A stretch of 64,000 nucleotides of DNA. It comes from Mycobacterium sp. IS-1590 (lineage in GTDB: Bacteria > Actinomycetota > Actinomycetes > Mycobacteriales > Mycobacteriaceae). A program made the translations under genes and the position numbers. Each line of letters begins with the position of its first letter. Within the stretch, counting starts at the first letter, position 1. Shown one piece after another: positions 1 to 8,087 of this stretch. The stretch is from positions 156,045 through 220,044 of the forward strand of contig NZ_LQIW01000051.1 of the NCBI RefSeq assembly GCF_001500025.1, in the 5' to 3' direction. The notes below the pieces were generated by a model, which saw nothing but the letters and a program-made list of their open reading frames with translations, did no database searches and had not been told where the DNA came from.

Positions 1-400
1 TGGCCGCGGCGAGCCGCACCGGGCGCTGCTTGAGCCGGAAGCTCAGCACGTCGGCCATCGTGAATTTCCCTGCGTTGCGCAGCAATTCGGCGACCAGCAG
101 CAGCGCGACCAGCCAGGCCACCAGGAAGCCGATGGAGTACAGGAAGCCGTCATAGCCGTAAACCGCGATCGCGCCCGCGATGCCGAGGAAGCTGGCGGCG
201 GACAAATAGTCACCGGAGATCGCGATGCCGTTCTGCGGACCGGTGAACGACCGACCGGCCGTGAAGAATTCGGCGGCGGTGGCGTTTCTCTTGCTCGCGC
301 GGATCACGATGTACAGCGTCACCGCGACGAACAGCCCGAAGATGCCGATGTTGGCGGCGGGATTGCCGACGGTCGGGTCGGCGGCCAGCAGGGTGCTCAT
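1..400 (-). CDS. Sodium:solute symporter (ActP-like), N-terminal part, cut by window edge
   Basis: The N-terminal 133 residues of a sodium:solute symporter family (SSS) permease; the rest lies beyond position 1. The translation begins MSTLLAADPTVGNPAAN and carries the family signature GISGDYLSAASFLG-like segment (here AISGDYLSAASFLGIAG) followed by hydrophobic helices. The family takes up monocarboxylates such as acetate with sodium or protons. The ATG at 398-400 overlaps the stop of the upstream DUF485 gene by four bases (ATGA), the usual yjcH-actP pairing. The substrate cannot be told from this fragment. Confidence 0.85.
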   Translation of the reverse strand, partial: MSTLLAADPTVGNPAANIGIFGLFVAVTLYIVIRASKRNATAAEFFTAGRSFTGPQNGIAISGDYLSAASFLGIAGAIAVYGYDGFLYSIGFLVAWLVALLLVAELLRNAGKFTMADVLSFRLKQRPVRLAAA

Positions 401-747
401 GCCGCACCGCCTTCGAGCTTGGTGCGGATGGCCTCGGCCCGCGGGTCGAGTTCGCGGTTGGCGAAGCGCACGTAGAGGCCGGTGATCACGAACGTGGAGA
501 CGAACTGGCCGATGCCGATCAACAGGCCGACGTTGATGTCACCCCACACTTTGATCGCCATGAACTCGTGGGCGAAGGCGCCCAGAATCACATAGGCGGC
601 GTACCAGATGAGAAACAGCGCGCTCATCGGAAAGACGAAGCGGCGCAGCCGCGACCGCAGCTCTTGGAACTCCGGGCTCGCTTGTACGGTCCGGTATTCC
701 TCGCCGCTGATCGGCGTATCCCGATGCGGCAGGTCAAGTTGGGGCAT
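397..747 (-). CDS. DUF485 membrane protein (YjcH-like symporter partner)
   Basis: A 116-residue protein with a soluble N-terminus, two hydrophobic helices (about residues 38-60 and 73-95) and a charged C-terminus, matching DUF485 proteins encoded just before acetate-type SSS permeases. It probably assists or stabilises the symporter at the membrane; the exact role in the family is not settled. A GAGGAG ribosome site sits upstream of the ATG at 745-747, and its stop overlaps the symporter start. It is transcribed leftward and separated by 159 bp from a second symporter gene. Confidence 0.8.
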   Translation of the reverse strand: MPQLDLPHRDTPISGEEYRTVQASPEFQELRSRLRRFVFPMSALFLIWYAAYVILGAFAHEFMAIKVWGDINVGLLIGIGQFVSTFVITGLYVRFANRELDPRAEAIRTKLEGGAA

Positions 748-906
748 CGTGTGCTCCTCGACGTCGGTGTGAACGGCTCAGGTGACTCGGGTGCCGAAGT
801 TAGATGAGATGTGGCTCACATACCCAGGGCAGACGCGCCTGACACGGCGAAACCGAGCACCGGTGCGGTGAGCGGTCGATCGACAACGTTGAGCGGTGAA
901 GCGGAA
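748..906. other. Gap between two co-directional symporter units
   Basis: A 159-bp gap that should hold the promoter of the DUF485-symporter pair and the end of the upstream symporter mRNA. The only symmetry I see is ATGTG-GCT-CACAT near 829-841. Its spacer is too short for a canonical Crp site (TGTGA-N6-TCACA), so I do not call it one. No small ORF is convincing here. Confidence 0.3.
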
Positions 907-2646
907 TCAGGCCCGGGGAAGGCGCTCGACGCCCATACCGAGCCGCTCGGGCACGTGCATGCGGGCGAAAATCTGCGCGACGTCCGCGGGGGTCGAGCCG
1001 CGGCTTAGGCGACTGGCCAGGATCATCGTCGCGAAGGCGACGGGCACGCTGACCGCGGCGGGATACCCGATCATCACCGCCGGCCAACCGCCCAGCGCGG
1101 TCTCGTCGACGGCGCCGATCACCGCGAGCGTGACGGCCGAGCCGGAGAGAATCCCGCCGACCACCAGCCCGCAGACGGCGCCGACGGCCGTCAACCCGCG
1201 CCACCAGATGCCGAGCACCAGCAGCGGGCACAGCGTCGACGCGGCGACCGCGAACGCCAACCCGACGCTGCGGGACAACTCCAGGCCACCCGTGGTCGCC
1301 AACGAGAGCGGGATGGGGATCAACCCGCCGACGACCGCCGCGATCCGGAAATCTCGCACCCGACCGCGCAACACGTCGGTGGACAACGCCCCGGCGATGC
1401 TGACCAGCAGGCCGGACGACGTCGCGAGGAAGGCGGCGATGGCGCCGGCGGCGACCAACGCGGCGAGCACCTGCCCGGCGGGGTCGCCGATCGCCGATCC
1501 GGGGGCCAACAGCACTGCGGCGTCGGCATTTCCGGTGATCAACAGTTGCGGTACGTAGAGGCGGGCGAACGCCCCGAGCAGCGTCGGGAACAGATAGAAG
1601 AACGACAGCAGGGCGATGACCGCCAACGCGGTGCGACGCGCCGCGCGGCCGTCGGGGTTGGTGTAGAAGCGCACCAGCACGTGCGGCAGACCCATTGTGC
1701 CGAGGAACGTTGCGATGATGATCGACAGCACCTGGTAGAGCGGATGGCCGCCGCCGAGTCCGCCGCCCGAGGCGATCCAGTCGGTGCCGGTGCTCGGCGC
1801 GCCTGCGACCACCGGGGTGGCCGAGCCCGCCGCCAGCGTCAGCGTCGTCCCGGCGCCGAGAGTGTGCTCTCCCGCCGACAGGATCGGTTGTGCGTCAACG
1901 GGTTCACCGTCCAGGGTGCCGGTGACCGTGATTCCGGCCGGCCGCTCGACCTGTACCACGACGTCGGTCTCGATGGCGACGGCGGTGGGCTGGGACACCG
2001 TCGGAGGAAGCGGGCCACCGAGTTCGCCGCGGTCGGTGGCGAACAACCCGAGCAACGCCAAGGCGGGTATCGCGACCGCGGTCAGCTTGAGCCAGTACTG
2101 GAAGGCCTGCACGAACGTGATCGACCGCATGCCACCGGCGACCACGTTGGCGATGACGATGCCGCCGACGACCAGGGGACCGATCCAGACCGGAACACCC
2201 AGAAGTGTTTTCAATGCCAGTCCGGCACCCTGATATTGCGGGACGAGGTAGAACACGCAGATGACGACCACGACCAGCATGGCGGTCTTGCGCAGCCGCG
2301 CAGAACCGAGGCGGAATTCGGCGAAGTCGGGCACGGTGTAGGCGCCGGAACGGCGTAGCGGCGCCGCGACGAACAACAGCAGTCCCAGGTAACCGGCGGT
2401 GAAGCCGACGGGATACCACAGCGCGTCGGCGCCGTATTTCGCAATCAGCCCGGCCACGCCGAGAAACGATGCCGCCGAGAGGTATTCGCCCGAGATGGCC
2501 GCGGCGTTCCACTGTGAGCCCACGGTGCGCGATGCCACCAGAAAGTCGGAAGTCGTGCGTGACAACCGTACGCCGTAGAAGCCGATCGCGACCGTCGCCA
2601 CCGCTGCGGCGAGCAATGCGGCGGCCGTCAACGGGGACCCGGTCAC
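907..2646 (-). CDS. Sodium:solute symporter (cation/acetate type) with extracytoplasmic insert
   Basis: A 579-residue SSS-family permease with the signature AISGEYLSAASFLGVAG near residues 50-66 and at least 12 hydrophobic helices. It should import a small carboxylate with sodium. A hydrophilic stretch of about 85 residues (roughly 205-290), rich in Thr, Pro and Gly, interrupts the helices and should form a soluble loop. The GTG start overlaps the stop of the preceding small membrane protein by four bases (GTGA). It is the last gene of an apparent operon with the LytS/LytR-type pair, so transport and sensing of one substrate are probably linked. Confidence 0.85.
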   Translation of the reverse strand: MTGSPLTAAALLAAAVATVAIGFYGVRLSRTTSDFLVASRTVGSQWNAAAISGEYLSAASFLGVAGLIAKYGADALWYPVGFTAGYLGLLLFVAAPLRRSGAYTVPDFAEFRLGSARLRKTAMLVVVVICVFYLVPQYQGAGLALKTLLGVPVWIGPLVVGGIVIANVVAGGMRSITFVQAFQYWLKLTAVAIPALALLGLFATDRGELGGPLPPTVSQPTAVAIETDVVVQVERPAGITVTGTLDGEPVDAQPILSAGEHTLGAGTTLTLAAGSATPVVAGAPSTGTDWIASGGGLGGGHPLYQVLSIIIATFLGTMGLPHVLVRFYTNPDGRAARRTALAVIALLSFFYLFPTLLGAFARLYVPQLLITGNADAAVLLAPGSAIGDPAGQVLAALVAAGAIAAFLATSSGLLVSIAGALSTDVLRGRVRDFRIAAVVGGLIPIPLSLATTGGLELSRSVGLAFAVAASTLCPLLVLGIWWRGLTAVGAVCGLVVGGILSGSAVTLAVIGAVDETALGGWPAVMIGYPAAVSVPVAFATMILASRLSRGSTPADVAQIFARMHVPERLGMGVERLPRA

Positions 2647-3017
2647 GGTTCGCTCTCCACGACGCCGACGAAGTCGCGCTCAGCCTGTTCGGCGAGGCGA
2701 ACGAACAGCCTGCCCACACCGTAGAGCAGCGGATAGACCAACGCCCCCAGCACCAGCCAGTTGAGCCGAACCCCGACGACCGTCAGCGCCGCGAGCTCAG
2801 GAAAAGCGGTGTTCAGCAACGGGATTGCGACGACGACAACCACCACCACGGCGGCGAGCCGCAACGCGAGGCCGAGTTGGGCGCGGACCAGCCCGCGCAC
2901 CAGCGCGTCACCGACGAGCGTCTGCTCCTGCACCTCGACCCTGGTGCGGACCATGCGGGCGCCGCGCCGTTGCCCGAGGACGACGCGTTGGCGCTGCGGG
3001 CGGGTGGGCTCAGTCAT
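2643..3017 (-). CDS. Small two-helix membrane protein of the symporter operon
   Basis: A 124-residue protein with a basic N-terminus (MTEPTRPQRQRV), a very hydrophobic valine-rich helix, a second helix and an acidic C-terminus. The layout resembles DUF485-type symporter partners, although sequence likeness to the copy at 397-747 is weak. I chose the ATG at 3015-3017: it overlaps the response-regulator stop by eight bases and its stop overlaps the symporter start, so translation is probably coupled. An in-frame extension upstream to 3053 lies inside the regulator gene and is unlikely to be used. Confidence 0.65.
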   Translation of the reverse strand: MTEPTRPQRQRVVLGQRRGARMVRTRVEVQEQTLVGDALVRGLVRAQLGLALRLAAVVVVVVVAIPLLNTAFPELAALTVVGVRLNWLVLGALVYPLLYGVGRLFVRLAEQAERDFVGVVESEP

Positions 3018-3771
3018 CGGGCCGAAGGTTGCGCATCGGATCGCGCACGACACGGTTGCGCAGTTCGCGTGCCTGACGCCGGCTCACTGGAAGTTCGACC
3101 GCGGGTGAGGCGCCGTTGGCCCGTAGCCGCACCAGCACCGCACCGTCGCTGGTGCGCAGCCCGGTGACCATCCGCAACGAGACAAGGTAGGACCGATGCA
3201 CACGCTGGAAACCCTTCTCGCGCCAGCGGGTTTCGAGGGTGCTCAGCGGAATCCTCACCAGGTGCGAGCCTGAGGCGGAATGCAGGCGGGCGTAGTCGCC
3301 CTCGGCCTCCACCCAGCTGATGGTGTCGCGCGGGACCAGGTGGGTGACGCCGCCGAGTTCGGCGGGAATCACGTCGTCGTCGCGGGCACTGGCGGGTTCG
3401 GCCGTGCGCGCGGCAAGCACGCGGCGCACGGCCTCGTCGAGGCGTTCCTGCCGGATCGGCTTGAGCAGGTAATCCAGTGCGCCGACGTCGAAGGCGGCCA
3501 CCGCCCTGTCGTCGTGTGCGGTGACGAACACGACGGCGGGCCGATGCGAAAAGTTCGACAGCACACCGGCCAACTCGATGCCGGACAACCCGGGCATGTT
3601 GATGTCGAGGAAGATCGCGTCGAACGGTCTGCGGTTGAGTTCGCGCAGCGCCGACGTGGCCTCGCTGCACGCCAGGACGTCGCCGATGTCGGTGTGCCGA
3701 TTGAGCAGATACACCAGCTCGTCGAGGGCGGGTGCCTCGTCGTCGACCGCAAGGACGGACAACCTGCTCAC
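3010..3771 (-). CDS. LytR/AlgR-type response regulator
   Basis: A 253-residue response regulator. Residues 1-115 form a receiver domain with the acidic pair D10-D11, phospho-acceptor D56 in FLDINMPG, and the conserved LKP lysine. Residues about 135-250 form a LytTR DNA-binding domain (RVHRSYLVS and related motifs). The GTG start overlaps the kinase stop by four bases. LytTR regulators usually bind direct repeats upstream of transporter genes; here the symporters of the same operon and at 1-400 are the obvious targets, which is inference. Confidence 0.9.
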   Translation of the reverse strand: MSRLSVLAVDDEAPALDELVYLLNRHTDIGDVLACSEATSALRELNRRPFDAIFLDINMPGLSGIELAGVLSNFSHRPAVVFVTAHDDRAVAAFDVGALDYLLKPIRQERLDEAVRRVLAARTAEPASARDDDVIPAELGGVTHLVPRDTISWVEAEGDYARLHSASGSHLVRIPLSTLETRWREKGFQRVHRSYLVSLRMVTGLRTSDGAVLVRLRANGASPAVELPVSRRQARELRNRVVRDPMRNLRPDD

Positions 3772-4982
3772 CCGAACGCTCCTCCGCTGGCCCGCACGCC
3801 TGACCGGAACTTGGGCACACGCATCACTACCCGCGTGCCGGCGTCGATCGCCGTCTCGACCACCAGACCGTAATCGTTGCCGAACGCGGCCCGCAGCCGA
3901 TGGTCGACATTGGTCAACCCGACGTGCGCGGAATGGCCGTTGGCAGAGGGTGAACCATCGGCGAGGGCGTCACCGGGGCCGGCTCGCAGCGCGTCCGGAT
4001 CCATCCCAACGCCGTCATCCTCCACGGTGATCACACAGTCCGAACCCTCGTCGCGGGCGATGATCTCGATCTCGCCACCCTTGCGACCGGCGAACCCGTG
4101 GCGCACCGCGTTCTCCACCAGTGGCTGAAGGGCCAGAAACGGCACCACGACGTTGAGCACCTCCGGCGCCACTTGCAGTTTCACTTTCAGCGCATCGCCG
4201 AAACGGGCCCGCTCCAGCGTGAGGTAGCGGTCGATGTTGCGCAGTTCGTCCGACAGCGTGGTGTACTGCCCGGCGGCCCGGAACGAATAGCGGGTGAAGT
4301 CGGCGAATTCGAGGATCAGCTCGCGGGCGCGGTCGGGGTCGGTGCGCACGAACGAGGCGATCGTGTTGAGGGCGTTGTAGATGAAGTGCGGGCTGATCTG
4401 CGCGCGCAGCGCAAGGACTTCGGCGCGGTCGAGGCGCGCGCGGGAGGCGTCGAGCTCGGCGAGCTCGATCTGGCTGGCGGCGTAGCGCGCGACCTCCCCG
4501 ACTGCACCGAGCAAGCCGGGCGCGGGGGAGCGGGTGGTGACCACGACGAGCACGCCGACCACCTCGCTGCCCTCGGTGAACAGCGGTTGGGCGACGACGG
4601 CCGACGCCTTGGCGTTGGTGAGTACACGGCGCTCGCCGGAGATGGACTCCGCGGCCGCGCGTTCGCAGGCGTCGCGCACGTCCACCGACCACAACGGCGT
4701 GTCGAGTGGGTCGTGGGCCAGCGGGCGGCCGTCGCCGCCGAACATTGCCACGCCTTCGGTACCGGTCAACCCGCGAAGGAACGGTGCGGCGGTCTTCGCG
4801 GACTCGGTGTTCAGCCCCTGGCGCAGGGCCCTGGCGGCCAGCGACGCGGTGTGCAGTGCGGTGTGGACCGCTCGCTCGGTGGGGGTGGCCACCACCCGCC
4901 GGGTGCGCACGGCGATGACCGCGGCGCCCACCGCGGCCAGGATCAGCACCGCTGCCAGAACCAGTGCGAGCTCGCCCGACAT
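3768..4982 (-). CDS. LytS-type sensor histidine kinase
   Basis: A 404-residue sensor kinase. One membrane helix (residues 5-26) is followed by a GAF-like region (about 35-175), then the LytS/YehU-type kinase core with ISPHFIYNALN (acceptor H199), and an ATP-binding domain with PLVENAVRHG and EDDGVGMD. It should phosphorylate the adjacent regulator. I chose the ATG at 4980-4982 because the hydrophobic helix starts there. Upstream in-frame sequence runs into the divergent glycosylase-like gene. A TAAGGT -10 candidate lies at 4998-4993 and overlaps the -10 of that gene. Confidence 0.88.
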   Translation of the reverse strand: MSGELALVLAAVLILAAVGAAVIAVRTRRVVATPTERAVHTALHTASLAARALRQGLNTESAKTAAPFLRGLTGTEGVAMFGGDGRPLAHDPLDTPLWSVDVRDACERAAAESISGERRVLTNAKASAVVAQPLFTEGSEVVGVLVVVTTRSPAPGLLGAVGEVARYAASQIELAELDASRARLDRAEVLALRAQISPHFIYNALNTIASFVRTDPDRARELILEFADFTRYSFRAAGQYTTLSDELRNIDRYLTLERARFGDALKVKLQVAPEVLNVVVPFLALQPLVENAVRHGFAGRKGGEIEIIARDEGSDCVITVEDDGVGMDPDALRAGPGDALADGSPSANGHSAHVGLTNVDHRLRAAFGNDYGLVVETAIDAGTRVVMRVPKFRSGVRASGGAFG

Positions 4983-4992
4983 GATTGGGGCC

Positions 4993-5002
4993 ACCTTAAA
5001 CT
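4993..5002. promoter_or_regulatory. Shared bidirectional -10 element (kinase / HhH-GPD)
   Basis: The decamer ACCTTAAACT contains TAAACT on the + strand (4997-5002) and TAAGGT on the - strand (4998-4993), sharing the central TA. Six bases separate the + hexamer from the GTG at 5009, predicting a leaderless mRNA. The - hexamer predicts a start near 4986, four bases before the kinase ATG. This is motif reading only; no start-site data were available. Confidence 0.5.
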
Positions 5003-5008
5003 GGCGAC

Positions 5009-5587
5009 GTGGCGAAACTGCAGCTTGTCCAAGATCCGGCGGCCGACGCGCTGCTGGAATCCAATCCGTTCGCACTGCTGACCGGGATGTTGCTCGATCA
5101 GCAGTACCCGATGGAGGCGGCGTTCGCAGGTCCGAAGAAGATCGCCGACCGCCTCGGTGGCTTCGATGTCCGCGAGATCGCCGACTACGATCCCGGGAAG
5201 TTCGTCGAGTTGTGTTCGAAAACTCCTGCCATTCATCGCTTTCCGGGTTCGATGGCCAAACGGGTACAGGCGCTGGCCCAGTTGATCGTCGACCGTTACG
5301 GCGGTGATGCGGCCGCGCTGTGGACCGAGGGCGATCCGGACGGCGCCGAGGTGCTGCGCCGGCTCAAGGCGCTGCCCGGGTTCGGTGAGCAGAAGGCGAA
5401 GATCTTTTTGGCGTTGCTCGGCAAGCAGTACGGGGTGACCCCGGAAGGCTGGCGCAAGGCCGCCGGCGACTACGGCAAGCCCGGCTCATACCGGTCGGTG
5501 GCCGACGTGGTGGACGCGGGTTCGTTGGAGAAGGTGCGGTCGTTCAAAAAGCAGGCGAAGGCAGCCGCCAAGACCGCGAAGGCCTGA
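5009..5587 (+). CDS. HhH-GPD base-excision repair family protein
   Basis: A 192-residue protein of the helix-hairpin-helix GPD glycosylase-like family. Residues 20-40 (LTGMLLDQQYPME) match the start of the fold, and LPGFGEQKAKIF near 125-137 is the DNA-contacting hairpin. The C-terminus is lysine-rich. It is shorter than well-studied glycosylases, and I cannot see an iron-sulfur cluster, so activity on DNA is not assured. The position corresponds to Rv1156 in M. tuberculosis as I recall it. The GTG start lies six bases after TAAACT, suggesting leaderless translation. Confidence 0.8.
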   Translation: MAKLQLVQDPAADALLESNPFALLTGMLLDQQYPMEAAFAGPKKIADRLGGFDVREIADYDPGKFVELCSKTPAIHRFPGSMAKRVQALAQLIVDRYGGDAAALWTEGDPDGAEVLRRLKALPGFGEQKAKIFLALLGKQYGVTPEGWRKAAGDYGKPGSYRSVADVVDAGSLEKVRSFKKQAKAAAKTAKA

Positions 5588-5608
5588 GCGAATCTCTAAG
5601 CAGAGCCG

Positions 5609-5998
5609 CTACGGGGCGGCGGCCGCGGAATCCTCGGAATCCAGGCGGGCCAACGTCTTGATGACCCCGGCGACGACGCGGCCGGTGGCGGTCCCGGTGT
5701 CGAGGCCTTCTTTGAGCGTGCGCAGGCGAAGGCCGCGTTCGCAGAGTTCGGCGATGGTGCGGGTGACCTCGGTGCCGGTGCGGCCGAGCCGGTCGAGCGC
5801 CTCAACGACGACGGTGTCGCCGGAGCGGGCGTAGCTGAGCATGGCGTGCAGTCCCGCGCCGATGCGGTCGGCGGATTCCGACAGCCGGTCGGTGAACACC
5901 CGGCGGGGATCGACGCCTGCAGCGTTGAGCGCCGCGAGCTGACCCTCGAGGCCCTGCTCGGCGGCGCTTGCTGTGGCGTAGCCCAGCGTGCAGGTCAC
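5609..5998 (-). CDS. Stand-alone serine-recombinase catalytic domain (degenerate)
   Basis: A 129-residue protein that aligns along its length with the resolvase/invertase N-terminal domain. It has LGYATAS at residues 5-11, where resolvases read GYARVS, so the serine is kept but the active-site arginine is threonine. DRLGR (around residues 68-72) is intact. There is no helix E, no DNA-binding helix-turn-helix and no adjacent transposon or repeat. I read it as a domesticated or inactive remnant rather than a working recombinase. It faces the glycosylase-like gene tail to tail, 21 bp apart. Confidence 0.7.
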   Translation of the reverse strand: MTCTLGYATASAAEQGLEGQLAALNAAGVDPRRVFTDRLSESADRIGAGLHAMLSYARSGDTVVVEALDRLGRTGTEVTRTIAELCERGLRLRTLKEGLDTGTATGRVVAGVIKTLARLDSEDSAAAAP

Positions 5999-6092
5999 GT
6001 TCTCAAGATCGCATGAGACCCCGGCGATCGGAATCGACTACGCCATATCGAGTCTGGTTGCCGACCGAACCGTTACCGGACCTCGACAGGGG

Positions 6093-6752
6093 TCATGCGC
6101 CGAACGGCTCGCCGTCGAAGCGTTCCCGGAACGCGATTTCGGCGACCGGCCTGCGGGTCAACTTGGTCAGTTGGCGGACCGGCTTGCCGAGCGGCACCAG
6201 GGCGGCGACCGCGTAGTTGTCCGGGATGCCCAGCAGTTCACGAACTCGCGGCTCTTCGGCGACGGCGGCCGTGGTGAGCACGCCGCCGTACCCCTCGTTG
6301 CGGGCGGCCAGCAGGATGTTCCAGACGAACGGGTACACCGACGCCCCCGCGATGAGGCCGACACGGTCGAGGTGCTGGTCGAACGCGGCCACGACGCCCA
6401 GATCGACACAGACCACGAGCACCACCTCGGCGGTGCGCAGCGGTGACTGGCTGGGCACCTCCACCTTCGCGATCGTCTGCTCGTCAACCCCGCAGGGAGC
6501 CAACGGATTCCACGGGCTTTCACCGTTACGCAGCTGCGCGATGTAGCGCTTGGCGCCGGGTATCGCGCATTCGATGAGCGACTCGCGTGTCGCCGGATCG
6601 CGCACGACCACGACCCGGTTGCCCTGGCGGTTGCCGCCGCTCGGCGCGAAACGGGCATTGTCGAGAATGCGCTCGAGGACGTCGTCGGGCAGCGCGTCGC
6701 CGGTGTACTCGCGCACCGCGGACGTCGTGCGCATGACGTCGTAGAGATCCAT
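6093..6752 (-). CDS. Nitroreductase-family flavoprotein
   Basis: A 219-residue protein of the FMN-dependent nitroreductase fold. The N-terminal segment has RTTSAVREYTGDALPDDVLERIL with the usual FMN-phosphate arginines, then RFAPSGGNRQ. GYGGVLTTAAV and a C-terminal proline-arginine region complete the fold. Such enzymes reduce nitro-aromatics or quinones with NAD(P)H; the physiological substrate is unknown. It is transcribed alone and diverges from the small DUF1059-like gene 47 bp away. Confidence 0.85.
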   Translation of the reverse strand: MDLYDVMRTTSAVREYTGDALPDDVLERILDNARFAPSGGNRQGNRVVVVRDPATRESLIECAIPGAKRYIAQLRNGESPWNPLAPCGVDEQTIAKVEVPSQSPLRTAEVVLVVCVDLGVVAAFDQHLDRVGLIAGASVYPFVWNILLAARNEGYGGVLTTAAVAEEPRVRELLGIPDNYAVAALVPLGKPVRQLTKLTRRPVAEIAFRERFDGEPFGA

Positions 6753-6799
6753 GGCTATATCTTGGGCCTGTCGGTGGCGACCTATGCGAAGGTGGGGAT

Positions 6800-6946
6800 A
6801 TGAAGACGCACCTGAACTGCCCGTGTGGCGAAGCGATCGTCGGTAAGGACGAGGAGGACCTGGTCGAGAAGGCTCAGGCGCACCTCTCCGAGGCGCATCC
6901 CGGCCGCGATTACGACCGGGACGCGATCCTCTTCATGGCCTACTGA
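6800..6946 (+). CDS. DUF1059-like small protein (48 aa)
   Basis: A 48-residue protein, MKTHLNCPCGEAIVGKDEED and onward, with CPCG near the N-terminus and AQAHLSEAHP in the middle. The spacing of Cys and His is like that of DUF1059 proteins, which may bind metal. It has a purine-rich ribosome site (AAGGTGGGG) just before the ATG. Its function is unknown. It ends 7 bp before a palindromic intergenic element that separates it from the convergent secreted-protein gene. Confidence 0.7.
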   Translation: MKTHLNCPCGEAIVGKDEEDLVEKAQAHLSEAHPGRDYDRDAILFMAY

Positions 6947-6951
6947 TCTCT

Positions 6952-7014
6952 ACGAGGGACCGCGTTTGCACGCCCCGCCGTGCCGTGTCGCGGCGCAAAC
7001 ACGGTCGCTCGCGG
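6952..7014. repeat. Intergenic palindromic element, copy A
   Basis: The inverted repeat has arms at about 6952-6974 and 6992-7012 (CGAGGGACCGCGTTTGC against the complement of GCAAACACGGTCGCTCG, with three mismatches). Its loop contains CCGTGTCGCGG, the variant core of the family described under findings. It lies between two convergent genes and could end transcription from both sides, although there is no U-tract. Confidence 0.7.
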
Positions 7015-7028
7015 GGTGTGGGGAGACC

Positions 7029-8021
7029 CTACGGAACGACCGTCGAGCCGATCGTCGGCATGAACTGGCACTGCCGTTCGGTGGTCGTGACCTGTCCGAA
7101 GATCGTCGACAGAATGCTGCCCGAGCCGGTGTCGGCGATCGCGGTCAGGGTGGTCGGCCCCTCGGGGTTGATATCCGGACGCGGCTTCAGCGTGGCGCTG
7201 CCTGACTTGCCGGTCGTCAGGTTGACCCAGGTGACGTTGAGCGGCAACTTCTGCTCGGCTGCCGGACCCGGCGTGCCGACCGCGGTGAACACGTAGGCGG
7301 TCTGGCCCGGGCCGGGGCCCGGCGTCGGGATCTTCGCGGGTCCGGCCACCGAAATCGCCGTGGCCAGCACGTTTCCACCGTCGCCGAGGCAGCCGTTGCT
7401 GATCGACGGGTACATGAAGTCCTGCGTCGGCGGGGCGTCCGGGCCGAAGCCGGGTCCGGTTGCGGCGGCAGGAGCCGGTGCGCCCTCGGGTGCGGGCGCC
7501 GGCGCCGGAGCCGGTACGGCCTCGGGAGCAGGCGCGGGTGCCGGAGCCGGTGCGGCCTCGGGCGCCGGCGCTGCGGCGACAGCCACCGGTGCAGCCGCCG
7601 GGGCCGGAGGTGCCTCCGGTGTCGGCGCTGCTTCCGGTACGGGTCCGACAGCGTGAGCCGGGTTGATCCCGGCCGGCAGGTGCGCCTGCTCGCCCGGCAC
7701 CGCACCGGGTGCGGGGTTGTGGGCGACGAACTGGTTGACCGCCGACGCCACGTTGCGCGACTCGGTGGGGGCGACCGCGTCACCGGCGAACACCGCGGCC
7801 GCAGCCATCAGCGTCGACGCGGCATTCGTGGGATCCGCGGCGGCCTGCTGGATCGCCGGGCTGATGCCCTGGACCGCCGTCAAGCCGGGCGCCTGCAGCC
7901 CGTCGATCGGCGCCGGGGGCGCGGGTTCGGCGCCGGCCACACCGGTCACGCCGCTGACGAGCAGCGTGGCCGATGAGCCGATCGCGAGGGCGGCGGTGGC
8001 GAACATCTTTCGAGCTGACAT
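7029..8021 (-). CDS. Secreted Ala/Pro-rich protein (Rv1157c-like)
   Basis: A 330-residue exported protein. MSARKMFATAALAIGSSATLL begins a signal peptide that should be cleaved after AGA-E near residue 31. Residues about 130-200 are an Ala/Pro/Glu low-complexity linker built from PAPAPE-type units. The C-terminal 130 residues are a compact domain with two cysteines (NGCLGDGG and ERQCQF). A GAGGGAG ribosome site precedes the ATG. It lies 66 bp downstream of a similar gene, matching the Rv1158c-Rv1157c pair. Its function is unknown; a cell-wall location is inferred. Confidence 0.8.
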   Translation of the reverse strand: MSARKMFATAALAIGSSATLLVSGVTGVAGAEPAPPAPIDGLQAPGLTAVQGISPAIQQAAADPTNAASTLMAAAAVFAGDAVAPTESRNVASAVNQFVAHNPAPGAVPGEQAHLPAGINPAHAVGPVPEAAPTPEAPPAPAAAPVAVAAAPAPEAAPAPAPAPAPEAVPAPAPAPAPEGAPAPAAATGPGFGPDAPPTQDFMYPSISNGCLGDGGNVLATAISVAGPAKIPTPGPGPGQTAYVFTAVGTPGPAAEQKLPLNVTWVNLTTGKSGSATLKPRPDINPEGPTTLTAIADTGSGSILSTIFGQVTTTERQCQFMPTIGSTVVP

Positions 8022-8087
8022 GGCTCCCTCAGAACGTGGTGGTAGTGGTCGTGTCTGCCAGTGCGTGATTCGGCGCCGCCCCGTGGA

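Noticed and set aside
829..841. Possible Crp site (ATGTGGCTCACAT)
   Set aside because: The arms are only three bases apart; mycobacterial Crp sites have six between TGTGA and TCACA.
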